From the NCBI RefSeq assembly GCF_030406775.1, contig NZ_CP129119.1:1274001-1338000 (forward strand): a DNA stretch of 64,000 bases, in the 5' to 3' direction. Positions 8,755-16,498 of the stretch are shown one piece after another. The translations under genes and the position numbers were made by a program. The notes beneath the pieces are model-generated. The model saw only the letters and a list, made by a program, of their open reading frames with translations. It was not told the origin of the DNA and searched no databases. The DNA comes from Sporosarcina trichiuri. GTDB taxonomy: Bacteria > Bacillota > Bacilli > Bacillales_A > Planococcaceae. Within the stretch, counting starts at the first letter, position 1, and every line of letters begins with the position of its first letter.

Positions 8755-9534
8755 CTACTCCTTTCCTCTGCACATTCTCAGCACTGCCTGCGCCAAGTAC
8801 TCTCCCGCTCTGTGCGGAAAATGCTTGCCGGGCAGCCCGAGATGTACCGTATAGTATGCAGAGGAGGAACCGGGCTTTAGGCAGCCGGGCATCGAGGCCA
8901 ATTCGAAGACATGCAGTGTGCTGTCCGCCTTCCTCTCAAACCAGGGGAAAGGTATCGTATTGACGAGATATCCGGAAGCGGGCAGATTCTCCGTATGAAG
9001 GAGTTCAGCCTTGTATCCCCGGGCTTCCGCTTCACCGAGCTGGGTGCCGGACCGGGCATAGACCGTCAAGTCCGCACCGAGCGCCGAAAAGGCTTCGGCT
9101 GCCATCCGTCCGACTCTTCCGAAGCCTGCGATCGCGATTGCCGTGCCGGCAGCCGGCTCTTTCGTCCGGGTCCAGAATTCACTGATGAACGCTTCGGCGG
9201 TGAGCCAGGCATTGTTCCAGACAAACCGCTCTTCCGTCAGATAGCTCCGAACCTCGTGCCCTCCCTGTTCCAGCTGAAGACGGACTTCATCGTCCATCAG
9301 GCCTGTAAAGAACCGGACGTTGTCCTTGAACAAGTCCGCCGGCAGGACGCCTGCCAGGCCGCGCACCGGCAAAATGATATGGGTGGGTTCCGACCGTTCG
9401 ATAAGATCGATCAGTTCATCCGTCACCTCATCTGTCCGGCACACGTCACAAGTGTGTTTCGCCGCCTGCAAAACCAGCGCACAGGACTGCATCCGTTCGT
9501 CCGCCCCGACAACAAGCCAGCGACTTTCATTCAT
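8755..9534 (-). CDS. dpaA: Dipicolinate synthase subunit A
   Basis: NAD(P)-binding subunit of dipicolinate synthase (SpoVFA). Start ATG at 9534 overlaps the ymxH stop by 8 bp and gives MNESRWLVVGADERMQ, matching the family N-terminus; the longer open frame to 9681 is not supported. The dinucleotide-binding motif IAGFGRVGRMAAEAF is at about 135-149. At 259 residues it is shorter than B. subtilis SpoVFA (297); the difference lies in the first, non-Rossmann half and the C-terminal tail, and both recognisable domains are present. Confidence 0.92.
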   Translation of the reverse strand: MNESRWLVVGADERMQSCALVLQAAKHTCDVCRTDEVTDELIDLIERSEPTHIILPVRGLAGVLPADLFKDNVRFFTGLMDDEVRLQLEQGGHEVRSYLTEERFVWNNAWLTAEAFISEFWTRTKEPAAGTAIAIAGFGRVGRMAAEAFSALGADLTVYARSGTQLGEAEARGYKAELLHTENLPASGYLVNTIPFPWFERKADSTLHVFELASMPGCLKPGSSSAYYTVHLGLPGKHFPHRAGEYLAQAVLRMCRGKE

Positions 9535-9799
9535 CGTATTCCGCTCCGTCCAGGAAGTGTGTCTTGCCGAACAGGATCCGGTGCTCGCCGATGAGGACGA
9601 TTTCACTCCAGGGGATATACTCCTTCGAGGATTCCTTTTTCTGCAAGAATGGTATCTTTCCGCCGCGGTCCCTGATTTCAAAACCGATGATCGCTCCGCT
9701 GCGCCTGTCGAACAGCAGATCGGTATCCGCTAAGAAGCCGTACCGTATTCCTTCTGCCACTTGGATCAATTCTTTCTGTGCAAGCTCCGATAATAGCAT
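9527..9799 (-). CDS. ymxH: PRC-barrel protein YlmC/YmxH
   Basis: 90-residue single PRC-barrel protein with the typical pattern MLLSELAQKELI, DTDLLFDRRSGAIIGFEI and a late WSEIVLIGEHRIL. A small RNA- or protein-binding role has been proposed for such domains, but the function is unknown. GAGGAGG precedes the ATG. It heads the dpaA-dpaB cluster, as in B. subtilis, and overlaps dpaA. Confidence 0.88.
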   Translation of the reverse strand: MLLSELAQKELIQVAEGIRYGFLADTDLLFDRRSGAIIGFEIRDRGGKIPFLQKKESSKEYIPWSEIVLIGEHRILFGKTHFLDGAEYDE

Positions 9800-9867
9800 G
9801 CATCCGCCTCCTCGCTGTATAGTCCCAGTCTATGACGGAACAGCGGAAAAGCTGACACCTGAATTTC

Positions 9868-11097
9868 TCACCCCGTCACCGGGGACACGATGGCAACAGC
9901 CGGCTCCGCAGCAAGAATCTGTTGTGCCAGCAATGCGACTTGCCTGACAGTGACCGCTCGGATCAGAGCTGTAACTTCCTCTTCTGTACGGTGTGCCTGG
10001 AGAAGAAGTTCGTTGTTCCCGTTCCTGTGCATTCTGGATTCCGTACTTTCCAGGCCGATGAGGAAACTGCCGATCATCTGCTCCTGCGCATGATGGAGTT
10101 CCTGTTCCGTCACACCGTGTTCAGCGATTTCCCGGATGACGGCCTGCACTGCGCCGAACAGCTCTTGTTCGTTCTCCGCGGAGGCTGCACCTCCGATGAC
10201 GAAGGCACCTTCTGTCTCATGCCCTGCATAATAGGAATAGACCGAGTACGCAAGTCCTTTTTCTTCACGCACCTGCTGGAACAGCCGGGACGACATCGTG
10301 CCTCCGGCGATGCTGTCCAGCATGGCCAGTGTATAGATTTCCGGATCGGCAAGGGCCAGCCCCGGATACCCGAGGAAGAGATGCGTCTGCTCGATGTCTT
10401 TCGTTTTACGGACGGACCCGCTGTAAAATTGTGCAGGCCGCCTGCTTTCCTGCTGGTGTGGCCGGTCATTTCTGCAGAAAGTGCCGAACAGCTTTTCCAC
10501 TGTCTTTAAAAGCTCTTCACCGAACTGACCTGCGATTGACACAACAATTCTTTCCGGGAGGTAGGTCCGCTTCATGAACTTCATAAGCTGCTGCCGGGTG
10601 AGCGGCCCGACGCTGGCGGCCGTCCCTCCGATCGGCCTCCCGATCGGATGATCCGGAAACATGACCGTCCATAACTGTTCGTCCGCGTCATCTTCCGGTG
10701 AATCTTCGACAGAGGCGAGTTCGTCGAGAATGACGGTCTTCTCCTTCTCGATCTCCCCTTCATCCATAGAGGAGTTCAGCAGCATATCGGCAAGTATCTC
10801 AGCAGCCGCACCCGCTTTGTCTGCAAGTACGGTCGCGTGGAGGCACGTCGTCTCTTTTGTCGTGAAGGCATTGATGTCGCCGCCGAACAGGTCAAACTGC
10901 TGGGCGATCTGCTTCGCTGTCCTGGAAGCTGTCCCTTTGAACAGCATATGCTCGATGAAATGAGCGATCCCCTCTTCGCCGGGCAGTTCGTCTGCAGAAC
11001 CGGTTTTCACCCAGATGCCGAGCGATACGGACCTGGCATGCCCGATCGGCTCGCTGACGACCCGGACGCCATTCGGCAATGTGTTGATGGTTATCAT
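9868..11097 (-). CDS. mlpA: M16-family zinc peptidase (MlpA/YmxG)
   Basis: 409-residue processing-protease-like enzyme, the same length as the B. subtilis protein. The inverted zinc motif HFIEH is in GIAHFIEHMLFKG at about residue 50, with the distal Glu expected in the ENxKTVILDE-type segment (EIEKEKTVILDELASVED). I start at the ATG at 11097 behind AGGAGA; the frame to 11169 runs through the upstream terminator hairpin. The polysaccharide deacetylase gene ylxY, which sits between pnp and this gene in B. subtilis, is missing here. Confidence 0.93.
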   Translation of the reverse strand: MITINTLPNGVRVVSEPIGHARSVSLGIWVKTGSADELPGEEGIAHFIEHMLFKGTASRTAKQIAQQFDLFGGDINAFTTKETTCLHATVLADKAGAAAEILADMLLNSSMDEGEIEKEKTVILDELASVEDSPEDDADEQLWTVMFPDHPIGRPIGGTAASVGPLTRQQLMKFMKRTYLPERIVVSIAGQFGEELLKTVEKLFGTFCRNDRPHQQESRRPAQFYSGSVRKTKDIEQTHLFLGYPGLALADPEIYTLAMLDSIAGGTMSSRLFQQVREEKGLAYSVYSYYAGHETEGAFVIGGAASAENEQELFGAVQAVIREIAEHGVTEQELHHAQEQMIGSFLIGLESTESRMHRNGNNELLLQAHRTEEEVTALIRAVTVRQVALLAQQILAAEPAVAIVSPVTG

Positions 11098-11123
11098 GTT
11101 GTCGTCTCCTAACTGTACTAAGC

Positions 11124-11163
11124 AAAAAAGCCCCGCTCTCACTGATTCGTGGGAGGAGGCTTT
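11124..11163 (-). terminator. Intrinsic terminator after pnp
   Basis: On the minus strand AAAGCC pairs with GGCTTT around an imperfect inner CTCC/GAG stem, and six T residues follow (11129-11124). It sits between the pnp stop and the mlpA ribosome-binding site. Confidence 0.75.
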
Positions 11164-11174
11164 CTGCAATCTGT

Positions 11175-13292
11175 TTACTCGCCCTTCTGCTCGGCTTTTT
11201 CCTTCTCTTCTTTCAAGACCACTTTGCGGGATAAGTTCACCCGGCCCTGGTTGTCGATCTCGATCACTTTGACAAAGAGCTCGTCTCCGAGTTTCATGAC
11301 ATCTTCGACCGACTTGGTACGCTCTTCCTGAATTTCAGAAATGTGAAGCAGGCCGTCTTTCCCAGGGAACAATTCGAGGAACGCGCCGAATTTTTCGATA
11401 CGCTTCACTTTGCCCATATAGTACTCGCCGACTTTCGCTTCCCGGACGATGTTTTCGATCATCTTCTTCGCCTTGTCGTTCATCTCGGAATCAGGTGATG
11501 AAATATAGATCGTGCCGTCCTGTTCCGTGTCGATCTTGACGCCTGTCTCATCGATGATCTTGTTGATCACTTTACCGCCAGGTCCGATGACGTCACGGAT
11601 CTTATCAGGGTTGATATGGATCATGATGATCTTCGGTGCATACTTCGAAAGTTCCGGAGCCGGTGCCGCGATCGTTTCCAGCATATGGCCAAGAATTTTC
11701 ATACGGCCGATCTTCGCCTGTGCGAGTGCTTCTTCGAGGATCTGGCGGGACAGCCCTTCGATTTTGATATCCATCTGAAGTGCTGTGATGCCTTCTGCGG
11801 TCCCCGCCACTTTGAAGTCCATGTCGCCGAGATGGTCTTCCATCCCCTGGATGTCGGACAGGACGGAGTAGTTGTCGTCCTTCTTGATAAGTCCCATTGC
11901 AATTCCTGCAACCGGTGCTTTGATCGGAACGCCTGCATTCATCATCGCCATTGTGGAAGCACAGATGGAGGCCTGTGAGGAAGAGCCGTTCGATTCCAGC
12001 ACCTCTGCAACGAGGCGGATCGTATACGGAAATTCCTTCTCGTCCGGGATGACAGCGGACAATGCCCGTTCTCCGAGTGCCCCATGACCGATCTCACGGC
12101 GGCCCGGCGCACGGATCGGTCCGGTTTCACCGACACTGAAGTTCGGGAAGTTATAATGATGCATGAACCGTTTCGTCTCTTCCAGACCGAGTCCGTCGAT
12201 GATCTGGACTTCTCCGAGCGCGCCTAACGTACAGACACTGAGTGCCTGAGTCTGACCGCGGGTGAACAAGCCGGATCCATGAGTGCGCGGCAGGACGCCG
12301 ACTTCGGAGGAAAGCGGGCGGATCTCTTCCAGTCCGCGTCCATCCGGCCGCACTTTCTCATCTGTGATGAGACGGCGCACTTCGTCCTTCACGAGCTGCT
12401 CAAGGACATTGCGGACCTGTTTCATGGTTGCATCGTCCGCTTCGTTCTCCTCGTAGCGGGCGATGACTTCGTTCTTAACAGCCGTGATCGCTTCTTCGCG
12501 GGCATGCTTCTCTTCCGTCTGGATAGCTGCGACAAGTTCATTATGGCAGCTCTCTTTGATGGCTGTGAACAGATCGCGGTCGAGTTCGAACAGTTCGATC
12601 TCCATCTTCGCTTTGCCGACTTCCGCGATGATCTTCTCCTGGAAGACAATCAGTTTTTTGATCTCCTCGTGGCCGAAGATGATCGCTTCCAGCATGACAT
12701 CTTCAGACACTTCCTTCGCTCCGGCTTCCACCATGTTGATGGCATCCTTCGTACCTGCGACGACAAGGTCGATGTCGCTCGTCTCGAGCTGTTCGGGTGT
12801 CGGGTTCACGATGAGTTCCCCGTTGACGCGTCCGATCTGGACACCTGCAATCGGGCCATCGAACGGAATATCCGAGATCGAGATGGCCAGGGAGGACCCG
12901 AGCATCGCTGCCATTTCCGAAGAACAGTTCTGGTCCACGGACATGACCAGTGAAATCACCTGAAGATCATTCCGGAAGCCATCCGGGAACAGCGGGCGGA
13001 TCGGGCGGTCGATCAGACGGCTTGTCAGAACGGCCTTCTCAGAAGGACGGCCTTCCCGTTTGATGAAGCCTCCCGGTATTTTCCCGACTGCATAGAGCCG
13101 CTCTTCATAGTTGACTGTCAGCGGGAAGAAATCCAGCGCTTTCGGTTTCTTCGAAGCGGTTGCTGTGGAAAGGACCGTCGTCTCTCCGTACCGTACAAGA
13201 ACAGCACCATTCGCCTGTTTGGCAAGCTGTCCTGTTTCGACCGTCAGCTGTCTTCCGGCCCAATCCATCGTAAACTTCTTGTGTTCTGTCAT
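11175..13292 (-). CDS. pnp: Polynucleotide phosphorylase
   Basis: 705-residue phosphorolytic 3'-5' exoribonuclease. Two RNase PH-like domains (about 1-230 and 310-545) flank a helical linker; the second contains [19 protein letters not shown] and [22 protein letters not shown] domain ([20 protein letters not shown]) and an S1 domain ([20 protein letters not shown]) end the protein, which finishes in a short Lys/Glu-rich tail. GAGGAGAT precedes the ATG. It follows rpsO after a strong terminator, so it probably has its own promoter in the 150-bp gap. Confidence 0.97.
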   Translation of the reverse strand: MTEHKKFTMDWAGRQLTVETGQLAKQANGAVLVRYGETTVLSTATASKKPKALDFFPLTVNYEERLYAVGKIPGGFIKREGRPSEKAVLTSRLIDRPIRPLFPDGFRNDLQVISLVMSVDQNCSSEMAAMLGSSLAISISDIPFDGPIAGVQIGRVNGELIVNPTPEQLETSDIDLVVAGTKDAINMVEAGAKEVSEDVMLEAIIFGHEEIKKLIVFQEKIIAEVGKAKMEIELFELDRDLFTAIKESCHNELVAAIQTEEKHAREEAITAVKNEVIARYEENEADDATMKQVRNVLEQLVKDEVRRLITDEKVRPDGRGLEEIRPLSSEVGVLPRTHGSGLFTRGQTQALSVCTLGALGEVQIIDGLGLEETKRFMHHYNFPNFSVGETGPIRAPGRREIGHGALGERALSAVIPDEKEFPYTIRLVAEVLESNGSSSQASICASTMAMMNAGVPIKAPVAGIAMGLIKKDDNYSVLSDIQGMEDHLGDMDFKVAGTAEGITALQMDIKIEGLSRQILEEALAQAKIGRMKILGHMLETIAAPAPELSKYAPKIIMIHINPDKIRDVIGPGGKVINKIIDETGVKIDTEQDGTIYISSPDSEMNDKAKKMIENIVREAKVGEYYMGKVKRIEKFGAFLELFPGKDGLLHISEIQEERTKSVEDVMKLGDELFVKVIEIDNQGRVNLSRKVVLKEEKEKAEQKGE

Positions 13293-13346
13293 GATTGATC
13301 TCCTCTCGGTTTACATCCTGCGCATACGTAGTATGTAGTACTTATC

Positions 13347-13377
13347 AGTGTATCAAATTCAGCAATGATATGCGAAA
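13347..13377 (-). promoter_or_regulatory. Weak candidate promoter for pnp
   Basis: Minus-strand extended -10 TGATACACT with only a poor -35 (TTTCGC, spacing 19). The following leader contains a small palindrome CATAC-GTA-GTATG at 13323-13335. Confidence 0.35.
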
Positions 13378-13440
13378 GTTTTCACTACACCGGCTGGAAC
13401 CATCCGAAGAGGCTGCCGTCCGGCTGGTTATGTGCATAGA

Positions 13441-13466
13441 AAAAAGCGGGCAGAGCCCGCTTTTTC
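13441..13466 (-). terminator. Intrinsic terminator after rpsO
   Basis: GCGGGC (13447-13452), loop AGA, GCCCGC (13456-13461), flanked by A and T tracts on both sides; on the minus strand a run of T follows the stem. Twelve bases beyond the rpsO stop. Confidence 0.9.
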
Positions 13467-13477
13467 GGTTGTCGATA

Positions 13478-13747
13478 TTAACGGCGAAGGCCGAGTTTGG
13501 CAATGAGTTCACGGTAACGCTGAACTTCGTTCTCACGCAGGTAACGGAGAAGACGACGGCGCGTTCCGACCATTTTGTAAAGGCCGCGGCGCGAGTGGTT
13601 GTCTTTCTTGTGAGTGCGCAAGTGCTCGTTCAAGTTGTTGATCTCTTCTGTAAGGATAGCGATCTGTACGTCTGCAGACCCTGTGTCGTTTTCATGAGTC
13701 TTGAATTCGTTGATCAGCTCATGTTTACGCTCTTGTGTAATAGCCAT
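13478..13747 (-). CDS. rpsO: Ribosomal protein S15
   Basis: 89-residue 30S subunit protein binding 16S rRNA central domain. The start at 13747 ([15 protein letters not shown]) matches the family exactly and follows GGGAGGTG; the longer frame is spurious. The motif [16 protein letters not shown] [16 protein letters not shown] and [22 protein letters not shown] are characteristic. It is a single-gene unit between its own promoter and terminator. Confidence 0.97.
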   Translation of the reverse strand: MAITQERKHELINEFKTHENDTGSADVQIAILTEEINNLNEHLRTHKKDNHSRRGLYKMVGTRRRLLRYLRENEVQRYRELIAKLGLRR

Positions 13748-13840
13748 CCTTTTCACCTCCCATTCTGTAATATCCCCAAGTCCCGAGCAGCCGTTGGTGA
13801 ATCGAGATGCCAAGGAAAAGGTTTGTGTACGCTGTACACT
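13748..13840 (-). promoter_or_regulatory. rpsO leader RNA, possible S15 autoregulatory element
   Basis: The roughly 90-base leader begins with a hairpin GTGTAC-AGC-GTACAC (13839-13825) and contains further G/C-rich segments before the ribosome-binding site. S15 represses its own mRNA through diverse leader structures in several bacteria; whether this leader folds to do so is not shown here. Confidence 0.3.
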
Positions 13841-13845
13841 TTTCT

Positions 13846-13874
13846 ATGATAACACTCCGGCAGCCGGCGTGCAA
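13846..13874 (-). promoter_or_regulatory. Promoter of rpsO
   Basis: Minus-strand -35 TTGCAC (13874-13869), 17-bp spacer, -10 TATCAT (13851-13846), located between ribF and rpsO. Confidence 0.7.
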
Positions 13875-13877
13875 CTG

Positions 13878-14825
13878 TCACTCGCAGTCAGCCAGAATTT
13901 TTTTTGCGGTCTCTTTGTCGCTGCTAATCTGCTGCTTCAGCTCGTCGATCGAGTCGAATTTCCGCTCGGCGCGGATGAACCGGATCCAGTCGACAGCTGC
14001 TTCCCTGCCGTACAGATCTCCGTCGAAATCGAACACATTCACTTCGATGGTCTTCCTCGCCTGCTCGGGCTTATCGAATGTCGGCTTGACCCCGATATTG
14101 CAGACACCGTTGTACTCAGTCCCGTCCACGGTGAAACGGACCGCATATACACCGTTTTTCGGGACGATAAGATCGTCTTCCGGTATAATATTGGCTGTTG
14201 GGAAACCGAGCAGCCTCCCCCTCTTATCACCGCCTGTCACTGTGCCGACAGAGCGGAACGGTCTGCCGAGCAGGCGCGCGGTCTCTGCCACTTCACCATC
14301 CGCCAGCAGCTTCCGGATTCTTGTCGAAGAGACTTTCTCCTCGGAATCAGCCACCTCACCGACTGTCGTCGCAGTGAAGAATCCTCTGCCGAGTTCCTGC
14401 ATATCCGCCATCGTGCCTTTGCCTTGCCTTCCGAATGTGAAATCGAAACCTGCTGTCACATGCCGGACATTGAGCTTTTTCAGTATAACTTCCACAAACT
14501 GTTCAGGCGTCAGACCAGCCAATGTGCTGTCGAACGTGACGATGAACAGCGTGTCGATCCCCATTTCAGCAAGGAGACGCTGTTTCTCCCGCAGTGGGGT
14601 GATGTATCCGATCTTTTCCGGTCCTTTCGAAAACAGGTGGGACGGATGGGGATCGAATGTCATCACAGCCGGCTGGAGGCCGTCGTTTTTCGCTTTGCGG
14701 ACGGCCTCACCGATCACCGCCTGGTGGCCGCTGTGCAGACCGTCAAAAAAACCGATGGCCAGCGAGAATTCCTTGTTTTTGATCGGGCTGATGCCTGACG
14801 CGGCATCAAGCTTGATGACGTCCAC
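13878..14825 (-). CDS. ribF: Bifunctional riboflavin kinase/FAD synthetase
   Basis: 315-residue enzyme converting riboflavin to FMN and FAD. The N-terminal nucleotidyltransferase domain has GFFDGLHSGHQAVIGEA and SSTRIRKLLADGEV; the C-terminal kinase domain has RGRLLGFPTANI and NIGVKPTF. The start is GTG, 20 bp inside truB, behind AAGGGGG. No FMN riboswitch-like leader precedes it because it is embedded in the truB operon. It is the last gene of the rimP-nusA-infB operon. Confidence 0.95.
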   Translation of the reverse strand: MDVIKLDAASGISPIKNKEFSLAIGFFDGLHSGHQAVIGEAVRKAKNDGLQPAVMTFDPHPSHLFSKGPEKIGYITPLREKQRLLAEMGIDTLFIVTFDSTLAGLTPEQFVEVILKKLNVRHVTAGFDFTFGRQGKGTMADMQELGRGFFTATTVGEVADSEEKVSSTRIRKLLADGEVAETARLLGRPFRSVGTVTGGDKRGRLLGFPTANIIPEDDLIVPKNGVYAVRFTVDGTEYNGVCNIGVKPTFDKPEQARKTIEVNVFDFDGDLYGREAAVDWIRFIRAERKFDSIDELKQQISSDKETAKKILADCE

Positions 14826-15753
14826 TGCTGTCGTCCCCCTTTTGTCGGTTGGCCGGAAACATTTTCACGGGCTTGATGAGTCCCGGTTTTTCCGGATGGC
14901 GTGCATAGACTGCCAGCGCTTTCCCGTCATCGGAAAACACGATTTCATCCGATGTTTCCAGCATGGCGTGCTGCGGGAGCACTTGTCCATTCAGGACCCG
15001 CTCCAGAAGGTCACTGGGTGCTTCGATGAATGGCAATCCGCATAGTGCTGACTCGAGCGGCCGGAGATGCGGCAGAAGCTGCCCGCTGTCCATCTCTTCC
15101 TTCACTTGCTCCAGGGTCAGGCAGTCTTCCTTCGTGAAGGTGCCGGAAGCCGTACGCACCAAAGCGGACATGTGTGCGGGATAGCCGAGCTGTTCCCCGA
15201 TCTGCACGGCAAGGGTCCGGATGTAAGTGCCTTTTCCGCATGCCACCCGGATGGTGAACTTCGGTTCACGTCCCTTGAATTCAGACTCCCCGCTCAGCAG
15301 GTCGATCTTTTCGATGAACACCGTTCGTTCCGGGCGATCCACTTCTATTCCTTTGCGCGCATATTCATACAGCCTGCGTCCGTTCACTTTCACGGCGGAA
15401 TACATCGGCGGAATCTGGGTGATCGGACCGGTCAGGGACGAAAGGACGGCAAGCACCTCTGCACGGCTGATCGATTTCAAGGAAAGATCCTGATCCACCG
15501 CCTCCCCATCCGCATCTTCGGTTTCCGTCGCTGTACCGATCGAGACTTCTGCTATATATTCTTTTCCGGAATCCGTGATATATGATGCAGTTTTCGTCGC
15601 CTGGCCGATGCAGATCGGCAGTACTCCTTCCACGTTCGGATCGAGCGTGCCGGTGTGCCCCACCTTTTTCGTACGCAAGATTTTCCGCAGCTTGAATACA
15701 CAGTCATGGGACGTCATCCCTTTTTCTTTCCAGAGCGGCAGAATCCCATCCAT
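14806..15753 (-). CDS. truB: tRNA pseudouridine(55) synthase
   Basis: 315-residue enzyme that makes pseudouridine 55 in the T-loop of tRNA. The catalytic Asp is in VGHTGTLDPNVEGVLPI. Other motifs are GKEYIAEVSIGTATETED, PPMYSAVKVNGRRLYEYAR and RVACGKGTYIRTLA, with a C-terminal PUA-like extension. AGGAGG precedes the ATG. A terminator-like hairpin lies upstream, between rbfA and this gene. Confidence 0.95.
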   Translation of the reverse strand: MDGILPLWKEKGMTSHDCVFKLRKILRTKKVGHTGTLDPNVEGVLPICIGQATKTASYITDSGKEYIAEVSIGTATETEDADGEAVDQDLSLKSISRAEVLAVLSSLTGPITQIPPMYSAVKVNGRRLYEYARKGIEVDRPERTVFIEKIDLLSGESEFKGREPKFTIRVACGKGTYIRTLAVQIGEQLGYPAHMSALVRTASGTFTKEDCLTLEQVKEEMDSGQLLPHLRPLESALCGLPFIEAPSDLLERVLNGQVLPQHAMLETSDEIVFSDDGKALAVYARHPEKPGLIKPVKMFPANRQKGDDSSGRHQA

Positions 15754-15802
15754 ATGAGTATCGCCTCCTTTTCTGCATTGTAAGAAATCTATGTACCACG
15801 GG

Positions 15803-15839
15803 AAAAAGGGATCGGGATCCTGTCGGATGCCGATCCCTT
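15803..15839 (-). terminator. Intrinsic terminator between rbfA and truB
   Basis: A perfect 10-bp stem, AAGGGATCGG (15806-15815) with CCGATCCCTT (15830-15839), and on the minus strand a T tract (15807-15803). It starts right after the rbfA stop and would reduce read-through from infB-rbfA into truB-ribF. Confidence 0.8.
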
Positions 15840-15843
15840 CCAG

Positions 15844-16197
15844 TTAACTGTCCGATCCGTCTTCTTTCACTTCCCGCAAAAGCGAGTCGATCCGGTTGCC
15901 GTACGCAACGGATTCATCGAAAGCGAAGTCGATCTCCGGTGTTTTTCTGAGGCGGATCCGTTTCCCGATTTCAGAACGGATGAATCCTTTGGCTTTTTTC
16001 AGACCTTCCAAAGAAGCCTCTTTTTCGGAGTCTTTTCCGAGCACCGAAATGTAGATCATCGCCTGCTGCAGGTCACCTGTCACCTCGACGTCCGTCACAG
16101 TGACGAAACCGATGCGCGGATCCTTCAGACGCTGGCCGATGATATCACCCAGTTCTTTCTTCATCTGTTCACCGACCCGGTTTGCACGCATTGTCAT
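15844..16197 (-). CDS. rbfA: Ribosome-binding factor A
   Basis: 117-residue cold-shock 30S maturation factor with a single KH-like domain. The N-terminus [20 protein letters not shown] and the segment [21 protein letters not shown] are diagnostic. The ATG at 16197 lies nine bases from GGGGTGA; the second ATG, two codons on, is less well spaced. Confidence 0.95.
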   Translation of the reverse strand: MTMRANRVGEQMKKELGDIIGQRLKDPRIGFVTVTDVEVTGDLQQAMIYISVLGKDSEKEASLEGLKKAKGFIRSEIGKRIRLRKTPEIDFAFDESVAYGNRIDSLLREVKEDGSDS

Positions 16198-16216
16198 GGA
16201 GTTTCACCCCGCTTCA

Positions 16217-16498
16217 CTATCTTACATAGTCAATCTGTACTTCCGTCATCTGCCATTCCGGATTGGACTCCAGGAACTTCTGGACCCGGCGGATTTCCCG
16301 CTCGGCCGCTTCAGTCGAAGACGCGACCGCCGCCACACCCAGTGTCGTGCGCTGCCAGAGGTTCTGATGATCCAATTCGGATATAGACACATTATACCCA
16401 TTTTTGACGCGATCGATCATGCGTCTGAGAACTGCGCGTTTATCTTTCAGAGAAGCCGCCATTGGAATGATGAACGAAAACTCTGCAAAGACGATCAC
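16217..16498 (-). CDS. ylxP: YlxP, DUF503 family protein
   Basis: 93-residue conserved protein of the nusA-infB operon. The pattern [21 protein letters not shown], then [23 protein letters not shown], is that of YlxP. A ribosome-associated role has been suggested for the family, but it is not established here. The GTG start overlaps the infB stop by four bases (GTGTGA). Confidence 0.9.
   Translation of the reverse strand: MIVFAEFSFIIPMAASLKDKRAVLRRMIDRVKNGYNVSISELDHQNLWQRTTLGVAAVASSTEAAEREIRRVQKFLESNPEWQMTEVQIDYVR

Noticed and set aside
14826..14860. FMN riboswitch ahead of ribF
   Set aside because: ribF starts inside truB, and no RFN-like sequence is present upstream.
13807..15045. Long plus-strand open frame of 412 codons over ribF and truB (and others such as 5052-6035, 39075-40037, 48111-49091)
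   Set aside because: They run antisense to well-identified genes, show no family motifs, and arise from the high G+C of the third codon positions in the minus-strand genes.
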